A stretch of 15,066 bases of DNA from Fragilaria crotonensis (GCA_022925895.1 JAKSYS010000245.1:64001-79066), one strand, 5' to 3'; shown: positions 1 through 7,182, counted from the first letter of the stretch. The notes: generated by a model from the sequence alone, not told the origin. Made by a program: numbers and translations.

Positions 1-847
1 TTCCTGTCGTCCAGTGCGAGCACTCGGAAATCTGCAAGATCCGCTCTCCAATTTCGATTTCGTGTCGAGATGCGGATTTGGTATGCTTGTCCGCAAATGG
101 TATCAACCCAGTCTCTTGAGGCAATTCCAGTGTCGAAACGCACAACGTTGAAAGCATATCTCCTGAAGGGTGCATCAAGCATCTTGTTGATTTGCAACAA
201 GGGCAGCGGAAGGAGACTATACAATTTCCATGTTCTCTTCGTTCGGCATTGCTCTGCTCTGGCTCTGATAGTTGTGCGCGTCCCTCGTCACTCAGACCCC
301 ACATGAGAACATTCGAATCAAACGGTGCAAGATACTCGGGTGACGCATTCATCCGTTCCATCGCTATTTGCCTCTGGCAAGTAAACACTTCTTTCGCAAA
401 AGTTGGACCGAATCTTCTTCGTAGGTTTGCAGGTTGGTAGGTTTGGTCTATTTTTCTCATTGTGACGGAGAGTCCTGGATTTTTGGGAAACATTGCGTTT
501 CTGATTTCCTCCAGCACTCGACTATGTTGCTCTTCGTCACTTGGAACCCCTGGCGTGACTTTTTGTTTTCCCCGAGAGTTGGGACGGGAGCCCCTTTGAG
601 GATGTTGGGGTGGCACTTCATCCTCTTCCAAGCGTTGTTTCTTTGCCGTCAATTCAACCGTTGTATCAAAGAATCTGGCTTTGATGCGATGAGATGAAAG
701 GAAGTCAGTTTTCCACCGCGCTGCATCCCGTAAAGAGGGCGCCTTGCGGGTTGACTCGTGCAGTAAAGTGTACGAAGAAGCATGTCGATAGAGAAGACTC
801 GGCGAACCCAACACTTCATAGAGGACTTGATTCTCCTCCTTTTCCAT
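1..847 (-). CDS. Hypothetical protein with CPCC zinc-like motif, partial (3' end beyond left edge)
   Basis: The minus strand stays open from an ATG at 847 to the left edge, giving at least 282 codons with no stop; the C-terminus lies outside the window. An in-frame TGA lies seven codons upstream of this ATG, which supports the start. The protein begins MEKEENQVLYEVLGSP, has a basic, Pro/Gln-rich linker at about residues 68-100, and a Cys cluster CPCC-x4-CLMH (C215, C217, C218, C223, H226, with C209 nearby) that could bind a metal. No signal peptide or membrane segment is visible. I do not recognise the family. The long open frame and ordinary amino-acid composition make it a convincing gene; the short plus-strand frames over it look like shadows. 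Confidence 0.8.
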   Translation of the reverse strand, partial: MEKEENQVLYEVLGSPSLLYRHASSYTLLHESTRKAPSLRDAARWKTDFLSSHRIKARFFDTTVELTAKKQRLEEDEVPPQHPQRGSRPNSRGKQKVTPGVPSDEEQHSRVLEEIRNAMFPKNPGLSVTMRKIDQTYQPANLRRRFGPTFAKEVFTCQRQIAMERMNASPEYLAPFDSNVLMWGLSDEGRAQLSEPEQSNAERREHGNCIVSFRCPCCKSTRCLMHPSGDMLSTLCVSTLELPQETGLIPFADKHTKSASRHEIEIGERILQISECSHWTTG

Positions 848-1032
848 GGCTAAAATTGAGGGACGGATTCACTTGCATTCTGAACATGAACTAAACCAAA
901 AAACGTTGCACAGCCCGATTTTCTCCAAGTAACGAAGGAAGTGGAGTCGTCTCTGAGTAGACTACAGGAGCACGTGCTACCGTGTAAGTGTAATTGTGCC
1001 TTGGAAAGCGTATCTACACTCTGCGTTCGGAG

Positions 1033-1048
1033 TACTTTCTAGAAAGTA
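1033..1048. promoter_or_regulatory. Perfect palindrome TACTTTCTAGAAAGTA with a heat-shock-element core
   Basis: Sixteen bases form a perfect palindrome whose centre, TTCTAGAA (1037-1044), matches the TTCnnGAA dimer unit bound by HSF-type factors. It lies about 190 bp upstream of the ATG of the left-edge minus-strand gene, so a promoter role is possible. Only one clear dimer unit is present; strong heat-shock elements usually have three or more repeats. The regulatory role is inferred. Confidence 0.35.
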
Positions 1049-1088
1049 GATATTGTAATGCACAAGAGCGGGACGTTTTTCGTTTTGC

Positions 1089-1138
1089 ATCCATCATGAT
1101 AATGGATGAAGCCCATCACCGCACTGTTCATGGGCTTC
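1089..1138. other. Two adjacent hairpins
   Basis: ATCCAT (1089-1094) pairs with ATGGAT (1102-1107). Immediately after, GAAGCCCAT (1108-1116) pairs perfectly with ATGGGCTTC (1130-1138) around a 13-nt loop. The second stem is GC-rich and would be stable in RNA or DNA. The pair lies between the 3' end of the P4H gene and the start of the left-edge gene, so it could be a UTR structure, a small structured RNA or an incidental palindrome. Confidence 0.4.
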
Positions 1139-1516
1139 GTCACTCGAGACTTGAGAGTTAAGAGACGACAGGTAAACGACGGTTTTCAATGGGATTGCGG
1201 ACTACGGACTGGATTCAGGCATGCGACCATGTGAGACCTGGAGCAGCGGCCTTTTCCCACGTTCCCGCTCCTGGAAACGCGCGCTGTAGAAAGAGATGGG
1301 GATGCCAAACTAAGAATAAAATTGCAAAGCGCATACTACTGTTACAGCGACAAGTAGTTGTAAAGGTTGTGCAACTTAGCATGATGGTATGAATCCATGC
1401 ACACACGTCTTTATGCTAGAGTCTGCCATATTCAGTCAGAACTCTGAATACATCAATCAAGCCACGGATAGTCTTTGCCCAAATATTGCATAGACCAATC
1501 GATTGACAACAACTTT

Positions 1517-2530
1517 TCACTGTGACGATACTGACCGAAAGGCATCAGGGAGACCCAGAGGCGGTGGGACACGCCGACCAGCTCGACAAAACATTTGTAC
1601 AATCCACTTTTCTTCCAAAGGTGCAAGGGATTCATGAACAGTACGGTCGTCTGCCTCCAACGTATTCGCATCTGCAGGGAAAAAGAATAGAGCGCTGCCT
1701 TGGGTTGGACGCACTCGAATACCAAGTCGATCGAACGCAGTCTCGCCTCCACCTCCTTCCAATGTGTTGAGATAACAAATGCAAGTGACAATTCGTTGCC
1801 CTCCCAAATCCTGCCACTCAGATCCTTGTGTAGGAGAAGCATCTCCGTGCTTGGCAAAGATCGCTCCTGGAGAGTATCGAGTCACAACTGGTGCCTCCCA
1901 CTTGAACCATTCTTGTTTGGTCGTTGACGAAACCCGATCAACGAGTCCTTTCACAAAGTCCACGTCCTCCATCTGATTCAACGCCATGGCATCACTCGTA
2001 CGAGATGAGGAATCTGAAACGAATTGAAGAATTGGAACGGCAGAGACTGCCATCATAATTGATAGACCCAGCGCAGATGATATAGGCAGTAGGAGGGCCT
2101 CTCGAACATCATCAAAGCTTGTGGAAGACAAATCCAAATGCAGCAACGTCGGAACACCTGCCATGAGTGATAGGAATGGTAATGGCCACAATTTTTTGGC
2201 GTCAATTGAAACTTTCGGAGGGTTTGATCTTGTCATGGTGCGATTCTGATGAGACGCCAGGTATTCTACGCGATCAATGTACGATCGACATTCGTCGGGT
2301 GACAAGAAATTGGGAACAACATAGACAAGTGGATCTTGAGAGAGAACTTCAGCATTCGATGGGACCGATTGCTCGTTGTTCCCCGTCAATTGGAAACTGG
2401 TTGATTGGAGTTGTGGTTGCAGATGCAGTGGAGTTTGATGATACTTGGGCTTTTGCAGGTGCAATCCGAACGCGTTTCCTCGATCAAGGAAGCATCCTAT
2501 GCTCGCAAGACTAATCGTCAATCGAAACAT
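1517..2530 (-). CDS. Prolyl 4-hydroxylase-type 2-oxoglutarate/Fe(II) oxygenase
   Basis: This 337-residue protein starts at an ATG at 2530. The domain is recognisable from VYVVPNFLSPDEC (about 69-81) onward. The iron triad is H228 and D230 (in FAKHGD) plus H299 (in RTVHES), and K308 fits the basic residue that binds 2-oxoglutarate. LGGQRIVTCICYLN and GGGETAFD are typical P4Hc strands. The expected reaction is hydroxylation, probably of peptidyl proline, using 2-oxoglutarate, O2, Fe(II) and ascorbate. About 70 residues (103-173) with two hydrophobic stretches (115-134 and 146-171) separate the N-terminal strand from the RTS segment that normally follows closely, which could anchor the enzyme to a membrane. 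The N-terminus is mildly hydrophobic with NAFG near residue 20, so secretory or plastid targeting is possible but weak. The substrate is unknown. Confidence 0.88.
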   Translation of the reverse strand: MFRLTISLASIGCFLDRGNAFGLHLQKPKYHQTPLHLQPQLQSTSFQLTGNNEQSVPSNAEVLSQDPLVYVVPNFLSPDECRSYIDRVEYLASHQNRTMTRSNPPKVSIDAKKLWPLPFLSLMAGVPTLLHLDLSSTSFDDVREALLLPISSALGLSIMMAVSAVPILQFVSDSSSRTSDAMALNQMEDVDFVKGLVDRVSSTTKQEWFKWEAPVVTRYSPGAIFAKHGDASPTQGSEWQDLGGQRIVTCICYLNTLEGGGGETAFDRLGIRVRPTQGSALFFFPADANTLEADDRTVHESLAPLEEKWIVQMFCRAGRRVPPPLGLPDAFRSVSSQ

Positions 2531-3455
2531 GCCTACAGGGCTTTAGGTGGTAGGATACGAAGTTGAGGCGTGCTGACTCCATTCGGTTGAAGGTTGGAAG
2601 GTTGGAAGGTCGACTCATCCATACAGAGCACGACTTCGTTGTACTCCGAGCATTGCAATCGTCAACCAAGACAGCGACGAACGCGAAGTTCTTTCAAAAT
2701 ACACTACAAGGTACACACATATGGATCTGTACGTCGTACTGTACTGATACATAACTTCTACGACGACGGTTGAGTGCAATGCACACCTGCTACGATACCG
2801 GACTTGTGAACAGATAAATGCGTACATGGGCACTGTCCACAGGGTACGAGTACAAGTACTACCGTACGACTCCTCGAGCCTCACCTGTTACTGTATCAGT
2901 TATCATATATCATACACATCGTAATTCGTACCGGTTGTCATAAGCACTACGGTAGCAACTACTCTACCGGTAGAGGGGATGGTTGCTTTCAAGGAAATTT
3001 GCAGATACTCAGGTAGGCGACGCCCCAACCTGGACGGCGCTTGACGATGATGATCGAACGATGCCTCACATGCATCTTCTACACCAGGATTGAGATGTCG
3101 AGCACGGGCGCTTCTGTTCACCCTGCAAATCATGTTGCCAAAATCTAGGAGGCCGTGATCGTGTCTCGCGTGAAGCTCAACCAGAGTGACTTCGAAGCAT
3201 CCCGTTCCTCATTTAAGGAATGCCACAACCGCAACATTTTGATATCGAAGGCTTTTGTGCGCGTTCCGGAAGTCAAGTCGACTCACCGTGTGGTGTGAAA
3301 GAGAGAACATTAGCCGCCACTGGAATGGTCGAGAACGCTTACCACGTCGACAGCGAAAGAGAAACCAACACGAAATTGAACATGCCAGAAACCTAAAGCT
3401 ATGGTAACAAAGGATACCAAAGCAACAAGCAGCCGCGCAGTGCCCAACGTTCACC
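2531..3455. other. Intergenic region between the P4H and peptidyl-tRNA hydrolase genes
   Basis: This 925-bp stretch should contain the P4H promoter and the 3' UTR of the peptidyl-tRNA hydrolase gene. It has no long convincing gene. It carries GTAC-type dyads, including GTACGAGTAC at 2844-2853 and the perfect 14-bp palindrome CTCTACCGGTAGAG at 2962-2975, and one possible 58-codon ORF at 3220-3396. Minus-strand frames at 2903-3133 and 3209-3493 resemble no family I know. Confidence 0.5.
3220..3396 (+). CDS. Possible small hypothetical ORF (58 aa)
   Basis: An ATG at 3220 opens 58 codons ending in TAA at 3394-3396. The product (starting MPQPQHFDIEGFCARSG) is hydrophilic with a balanced composition, unlike most chance frames nearby. 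A minus-strand frame with a hydrophobic, Cys-rich product overlaps it, and one of the two must be a shadow. No family is recognised and no promoter or splice evidence decides the matter. Confidence 0.2.
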   Translation: MPQPQHFDIEGFCARSGSQVDSPCGVKERTLAATGMVENAYHVDSERETNTKLNMPET

Positions 3456-4112
3456 TTAGAAATCAACAGATCGACGCCGTTCCTTGATGTCACTTCGCTT
3501 CTTTTTTTCTTCTTTGTTTCTCTCCTTTGCGGCCTTGGAGACGCCCTTCCGTACTTTTCGTTCCACTGGACGGGGATACGCTTTTAGAATAATTTCCTCC
3601 AGCTTTTCCAATGCCTTCTTGCGGTTCTGCAACTGCGTTCGATATTCTTGAGACGAGAGGTTCAAGAAGCCATCCTTGTTCATCCGATTGGCATTATTGT
3701 CTTGAATTCGTTGTCGCACTTCCATAGGAAGCCAATCGGCCTGCATGACATTGAACCGAATATCTACCTTGGTTTCCACCTTGTTGACATTCTGGCCTCC
3801 AGCCCCAGACGCCCTCGCAAACGAAATTTCGAGTCGGTCTTCTGGTATCGTCACGGACTTGGGCACTATCCACTTGTCACTAGCTGTAGAAAGCGGCCGC
3901 CGAAAGGAAGGAGTCGACTGTACGTATGGCTTGTATTCTGTGTTCTGGTCACTCCTGCCAGGCTTGCTGGACCACACAGCAAAGGAGCGTTTTTGTCGTT
4001 GGATACGAGGTATCTGTCCAAACGCCAATCGACGAGCGGCGACGCCTCCAAACGCAGCACGCCAAGTAAGCATCACGGTAAGGAGTGATATCCGCAGTCT
4101 CACTATAGACAT
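3456..4112 (-). CDS. Peptidyl-tRNA hydrolase of the ICT1/ArfB (class I release factor-like) family
   Basis: This 218-residue protein is read from the ATG at 4112; an upstream TTG in the same frame is not a credible eukaryotic start. Residues about 82-180 form the RF-1 catalytic domain with the GGQ motif inside ASGAGGQNVNKVETKV (G105, G106, Q107), followed by the family pattern NRMNKDGFLNLSSQEYRTQ. A basic tail (about 181-216) replaces codon-recognition domains; in ICT1/ArfB this tail enters the mRNA channel of a stalled ribosome. The enzyme hydrolyses peptidyl-tRNA to rescue ribosomes lacking a stop codon. The first about 80 residues are rich in Arg and Ser/Ala with few acidic residues, consistent with import into mitochondria or plastids; mitochondria is the usual site. 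Length and motif spacing fit the family. Confidence 0.92.
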   Translation of the reverse strand: MSIVRLRISLLTVMLTWRAAFGGVAARRLAFGQIPRIQRQKRSFAVWSSKPGRSDQNTEYKPYVQSTPSFRRPLSTASDKWIVPKSVTIPEDRLEISFARASGAGGQNVNKVETKVDIRFNVMQADWLPMEVRQRIQDNNANRMNKDGFLNLSSQEYRTQLQNRKKALEKLEEIILKAYPRPVERKVRKGVSKAAKERNKEEKKKRSDIKERRRSVDF

Positions 4113-4281
4113 GGATAGCAAAGAGAGCAGAGATGATTCTAGTTAATCCGAACAGAGGCAATACCATCTACCATCAGTCGAATACACCAACTGACTGTAT
4201 CAAGCGACGTGTTGACAAGGGCATATCGTGTGTGTGGAGTACGAGTTGTAGCTGGTACAGTTACGACTACTTCGAGTACCT

Positions 4282-4310
4282 CTGGTACTACCGGTAGCCG
4301 GTAGTACCAG
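4282..4310. repeat. Inverted repeat with 13-bp arms
   Basis: CTGGTACTACCGG (4282-4294) and CCGGTAGTACCAG (4298-4310) are exact reverse complements around a 3-bp TAG spacer. The left arm and spacer include one copy of the decamer palindrome CTACCGGTAG (4288-4297), which also occurs at 2964-2973 and 4844-4853. The structure could form a cruciform or RNA hairpin. Confidence 0.75.
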
Positions 4311-4338
4311 GTACGGTCTTTGTAGACTACAATCCCCG

Positions 4339-4375
4339 GTACAAGTACGAGTACTGTTGTACAAGTACGAGTACT
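4339..4375. repeat. Direct repeat of a 17-bp GTAC-rich unit
   Basis: GTACAAGTACGAGTACT occurs at 4339-4355 and exactly again at 4359-4375, a period of 20 bp. Each copy contains GTACGAGTAC, which also occurs at 2844-2853 and 14691-14700. Confidence 0.75.
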
Positions 4376-4593
4376 TGACCCGGACTGACTGGATCTAATT
4401 TCTTGGCGTCTGGGCATTCTGTTCGTATAATATATTCATATACGTTTAAATGTCTTTCGTTGTTCATTATTGTCGCGTACAGTACTTGTACTTGTAGACC
4501 GAATATTGAATATTATATGTCATATCATATATGATACAGTGTACATGTACATACATAGTAACAATTAACAATAAGAGCAAATCCCAAAAGTAC

Positions 4594-4645
4594 TACCAGG
4601 TACCAGGTACAGTACTCGTTGTATGGTACATACGAGTACCTGGTA
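4594..4645. repeat. TACCAGGTAC repeats, direct and inverted
   Basis: TACCAGGTAC occurs at 4594-4603 and 4601-4610, overlapping by three bases, and in inverted orientation (GTACCTGGTA) at 4636-4645. Further copies lie at 4305-4314 and 14768-14777. The left and right copies can pair over an 11-bp stem. Confidence 0.7.
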
Positions 4646-4710
4646 GAGCAAGGGCAGAACATACTCGGACAGTATGTCGCTTGTGCTTGTGCATCAGAGA
4701 CGAGAATTTC

Positions 4711-4990
4711 AAACCCAGCCCACCCAAACCCACGGCCCACCCAAACCCATTGGGTTAAGGGTGGGTTTTGGGTGAGCTCAGGACTTCATGGGTGGGTCTG
4801 GGTGGGCCGGCAAATCATAGCAAAAAATGACAGTAGATGTTTGCTACCGGTAGTAGTAGAAACATATACTCCAGTACTAACTACTGGGTTTGGGTGGGTT
4901 TGGGTAGGTCTTGGTAGATCGTATGGGTTCTGGGTGGGTTTGGGCTGGTACTTCCGTGAGCGTAGCTTTACGTGGGTACCCATGGGTTTG
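4711..4990. repeat. GGGTTTGGGTGGG-type repeat array in both orientations
   Basis: CCCACCCAAACCCA occurs exactly at 4719-4732 and 4736-4749 and in reverse complement at 4885-4898. Related G-runs occupy 4751-4774, 4789-4808 and 4924-4944. A C-rich block followed directly by a G-rich block makes a large imperfect inverted repeat centred near 4750. The G-runs meet the pattern for G-quadruplex formation on either strand. It is not the TTAGGG telomere repeat. It could be a satellite fragment or part of a non-coding mobile element. Confidence 0.65.
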
Positions 4991-5062
4991 ATATTTTCAG
5001 AAATTCCCGTCTCTGTTGTGCATTGTGCAAGTGCGAACTGTCGAATCCTACAACTTGATCGA

Positions 5063-5070
5063 TGACGTCA
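5063..5070. promoter_or_regulatory. CRE-like palindrome TGACGTCA
   Basis: This perfect 8-bp cAMP-response-element palindrome lies 120 bp upstream of the ATG of the small two-exon gene at 5190. Diatom bZIP factors act on TGACGT-type CO2/cAMP-responsive elements. The position suits a promoter element, but function is inferred. Confidence 0.35.
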
Positions 5071-5189
5071 GAGGGGCTGCATGAAGTGATTGATATCAAC
5101 ACAGGACGATTTCGTATAGTATTTGGGTTTGAAAATACTTAACGAAACAAAACAACATATGACGCGGATCATTAAGGTCAAACACACAC

Positions 5190-5519
5190 ATGCCTGCGCT
5201 TGTCACCATTGCGTCAGCATTGGCAGACATCAGGCTCACAACCGAATTATGCACGACTGATTGTACCAAGGACCAAGGACACAGTCGTGACAAGGGACAC
5301 AAGGCCATTGTTGACAACAATATCGCAATGCTTGACAAGGATTCGAAAGGTGAGTCTCACCACTAGTTGCGAGTTCACTCCATCGCACATCCGTTGATTG
5401 CAGATTGCAGCGTTGCCCACATTGTCTGCTTCACAGTCTCGCGTCCACCGTTTGAATCGGAAACAAAGGACTGGTCGGATCTTCGTCCTGTTTTGTTTCC
5501 ACAGTGTACAGGGACTTGA
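5190..5519 (+). CDS. Probable small two-exon gene, 91-aa hypothetical protein
   Basis: Exon 1 (5190-5349) opens with ATG and reads MPALVTIASALADIRL, continuing to DKDSK without a stop. A GTGAGT donor at 5350 and a TTGATTGCAG acceptor ending at 5403 bound a 54-nt intron that contains an in-frame TAG. Exon 2 (5404-5519) continues in frame from DCSVAHIVCFTVSRPPFE to a TGA at 5517-5519. Splicing therefore joins two frames that look coding. An alternative AG seven bases downstream (5410) would give another open frame, so the second half is less certain than the first. The product is hydrophilic with several Cys and His residues and matches no family I recognise. A TGACGTCA site lies 120 bp upstream. 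The reverse-strand frames here are probably shadows. Confidence 0.4.
5350..5403 (+). other. Putative intron, 54 nt
   Basis: It begins GTGAGT and ends TTGATTGCAG. Its length is close to that of the intron in the PLP enzyme gene further right (63 nt). It contains an in-frame stop, so unspliced message would truncate the product. Confidence 0.4.
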
Positions 5520-6036
5520 CATGTATGTTAAGTATGCATACTTACTCAGGAGTGCGGAGTAGATGTCCTTACATGTACCAGGTTATGCAGAATCCCGAGT
5601 ATTGTGAAGGTAGTCGCCTCGGATGGTTCCTTGGCTACCCACCTCGAATTGTATAGTGCAATATGCCTTATGACATTACGAACCATCACTTCGTTTTGCC
5701 ATGCGCTGTCACAATGAAAATCATATCGTCATCAACTTGAACCTTGTCGTAGGTTTTGTCCGTGGCTTCAATTTGAGATGTAACACTGACGTCAGCACAA
5801 GAGAACGTAACAGTGATGTCAGACGAACGCCATGGATGACATCATCATGGGAATTTGGTTGATATACTGTGCTTGTGAAAACCTTAGAATTCCTGAGCGT
5901 GCATCGTGCCAAAATTCTCCATAACGATGTCAAGATGTGAGGGCTCACAAAATCGCCAGGGGGTAATAACTTTGACGGGCGTTCAGCTAACATACATGCT
6001 TGCGTCTTCGTTTCTTCATTACTCTCAACAGAAGCA
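5520..6036. other. Intergenic region, probable HSF gene promoter
   Basis: No convincing gene lies here; the 109-residue minus-strand frame at 5721-6050 begins at a TTG and overlaps the HSF start. The notable content is three CRE-like octamers between 5787 and 5844, listed separately. Confidence 0.5.
5787..5844. promoter_or_regulatory. Cluster of three CRE-like octamers upstream of the HSF gene
   Basis: TGACGTCA (5787-5794) is followed by TGATGTCA (5814-5821) and TGACATCA (5837-5844). The last two are exact reverse complements of each other and one base from the palindrome. Spacings of 27 and 23 bp put them about 190-250 bp upstream of the HSF ATG. In Phaeodactylum, similarly clustered TGACGT elements mediate CO2/cAMP control through bZIP factors. 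The sites are seen; the regulation is inferred. Confidence 0.45.
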
Positions 6037-6990
6037 ATGAGTCTCTCCAATCGAAGAAAGGAAAGGCCACCAGGAGAATCGTTACCTGATAATGACAGAG
6101 GCTACTGGCAGAGTATTTCAGAAGTCGAGGACAACCGAGCATTGAAGAAAGCCAGGATTACTCCGGAGGTTGGGCCTGTTACGGAGTTGGGCAATACGCG
6201 AAGCGGGGAGAGCAGAGTTGATGACTGCGGTCCCCCTTTCTTTCAATATAGAGACTTCTCTCACGAAAAAGATCCGGATCCTTTGACACCCTTGACACCA
6301 CCTGGGAGAGTTCCCAACTTCCCTGCAAAGATGCATGCCATCCTCAGCCATCCGGGCCTGTCTGACGTTGTCGCCTGGATGCCCCACGGTAGATCCTGGC
6401 GAGTCCTCAAGCCTCGTGAATTCGAGACTAGTGTCATCCCGACCTACTTCGAGCATTCCAAATTCTCATCATTCATTCGTCAAGCGAACGGCTGGGGCTT
6501 CCGGAGAATTACTCAGGGACGCGATCGCAACAGCTACTACCACGAACGCTTCCTGCGAGGGCTACCATATCTATGTAAACAGATGAAACGACCAGGTGTT
6601 GCTGAGAAAGGATCAACCGATGTCGATCGTGAACCTGATTTTTATAAGATAAGTGAACTCCATCCGGTGCCTGCGAAGGCTGATGATGAGTCAATATTAC
6701 TTCCATGCACAGTTCAAGGTGGTCCGAAAGCGCGCATGCCCATCTACTCCGGTGCGTACCTTTCATCCGACAAGATTAAGGCCATTCACGGAGAACACGG
6801 TTCCACCACGCTGACACCAAGCGATCACCAAAGCATTGTGTCCTTTCAGAACGCTTTGTCAAGTTCGGACTGCAGATCGGAGGGCATGCTATCGGGGATC
6901 AAGGACACCAACCGCAACACGCACATGAGAACCCCATGTTGTACTTCCCACAGGCCTACTTCAATACCGATGTATCTCCTTCCGTTATGA
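6037..6990 (+). CDS. HSF-type DNA-binding transcription factor
   Basis: This open frame encodes 317 residues from an ATG at 6037. The HSF DNA-binding domain spans about residues 92-186, from VPNFPAKMHAILSHPGLSDV through the recognition-helix segment FSSFIRQANGWGFRRI (143-158) to YYHERFLRGLPYLCKQMKRP. NGWGF replaces the NLYGF of classical HSF1 and, as I recall, is common in the expanded diatom HSF family. A basic ALKKARI (35-41) could be a nuclear signal. No clear HR-A/B coiled coil is visible in this frame. The protein should act in the nucleus as a sequence-specific regulator; its targets are unknown. The last about 35 residues look non-native: better coding sequence continues in other frames to 7182 (separate entry), so the true C-terminus is uncertain. 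Confidence 0.88.
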   Translation: MSLSNRRKERPPGESLPDNDRGYWQSISEVEDNRALKKARITPEVGPVTELGNTRSGESRVDDCGPPFFQYRDFSHEKDPDPLTPLTPPGRVPNFPAKMHAILSHPGLSDVVAWMPHGRSWRVLKPREFETSVIPTYFEHSKFSSFIRQANGWGFRRITQGRDRNSYYHERFLRGLPYLCKQMKRPGVAEKGSTDVDREPDFYKISELHPVPAKADDESILLPCTVQGGPKARMPIYSGAYLSSDKIKAIHGEHGSTTLTPSDHQSIVSFQNALSSSDCRSEGMLSGIKDTNRNTHMRTPCCTSHRPTSIPMYLLPL

Positions 6991-7182
6991 TGGTAAAAAC
7001 TCAGGACAAGACACGGCTTCGCAGGTGGCACTGCCCAACGCCGTAGACCGCCTGCCGTTCCACGGCTTGCCAACGCAGCCGCATCCGGTGCCCAACAATG
7101 TGATACCAACGTCCGATTTTGCCGCCGGCTTTGCGGCGGCGACCGCATGAGCAACAGTCAATTCCGCCACTATATGGGTTAA
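6864..7182 (+). pseudogene. Frame-disrupted C-terminal tail of the HSF gene
   Basis: Coding-like sequence continues past the apparent HSF reading frame, in three steps. One frame reads HENPMLYFPQAYFNTD within 6864-6992. The next reads GQDTASQVALPNAV and then DFAAGFAAATA between 6998 and 7149. The last reads SNSQFRHYMG and ends at TAA 7180-7182. Each step corresponds to loss of one base. Ala-rich AAGFAAATALSN-like ends are, from memory, typical of diatom HSFs. This could be decay of the 3' part of the gene, sequence error, or misread introns; a 32-nt GTAAAA...CGCAG interval (6993-7024) would join two of the frames but is very short. Confidence 0.45.

Larger units (their letters stand above)
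848..1516. other. Intergenic region: upstream of the left-edge gene, downstream of the P4H gene
   Basis: No convincing coding sequence is present. The 67-residue plus-strand frame at 1189-1392 and the overlapping minus frame look like chance. The stretch holds a 16-bp perfect palindrome containing TTCTAGAA and two adjacent hairpins, listed separately. It should contain the promoter of the left-edge gene and the 3' UTR of the P4H gene. Confidence 0.6.
4113..5189. other. Repeat-rich intergenic region
   Basis: This stretch of more than 1 kb separates divergent transcription units (minus-strand ICT1-type gene, plus-strand small gene). It has no convincing gene. The 148-residue plus frame at 4619-5065 is low-complexity Gly/Trp/Val sequence produced by translating the GGGT repeats. 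It contains the GTAC dyads, the G-rich array and a TGACGTCA site, described in separate entries. Confidence 0.6.

Noticed and set aside
1453-1857. 134-residue minus-strand open frame
   Set aside because: It overlaps the 3' part of the P4H gene in another frame on the same strand; the P4H frame has all catalytic motifs.
4751-4774. Interstitial telomere repeat
   Set aside because: A single GGGTTAAGGG-like word occurs, but the array is built from GGGTTTGGGTGGG units rather than TTAGGG.
4619-5065. 148-residue plus-strand open frame rich in Gly, Trp and Val
   Set aside because: Its middle is a direct translation of the GGGTGGG/GGGTTTGGG repeats. The composition is low-complexity and the reverse strand gives an equally artificial Pro/Thr/Gln frame.
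6993-7024. Possible 32-nt intron in the HSF tail
   Set aside because: It begins GTAAAA and ends CGCAG and would fix one frame change, but it is too short for normal splicing and leaves the other two shifts unexplained.
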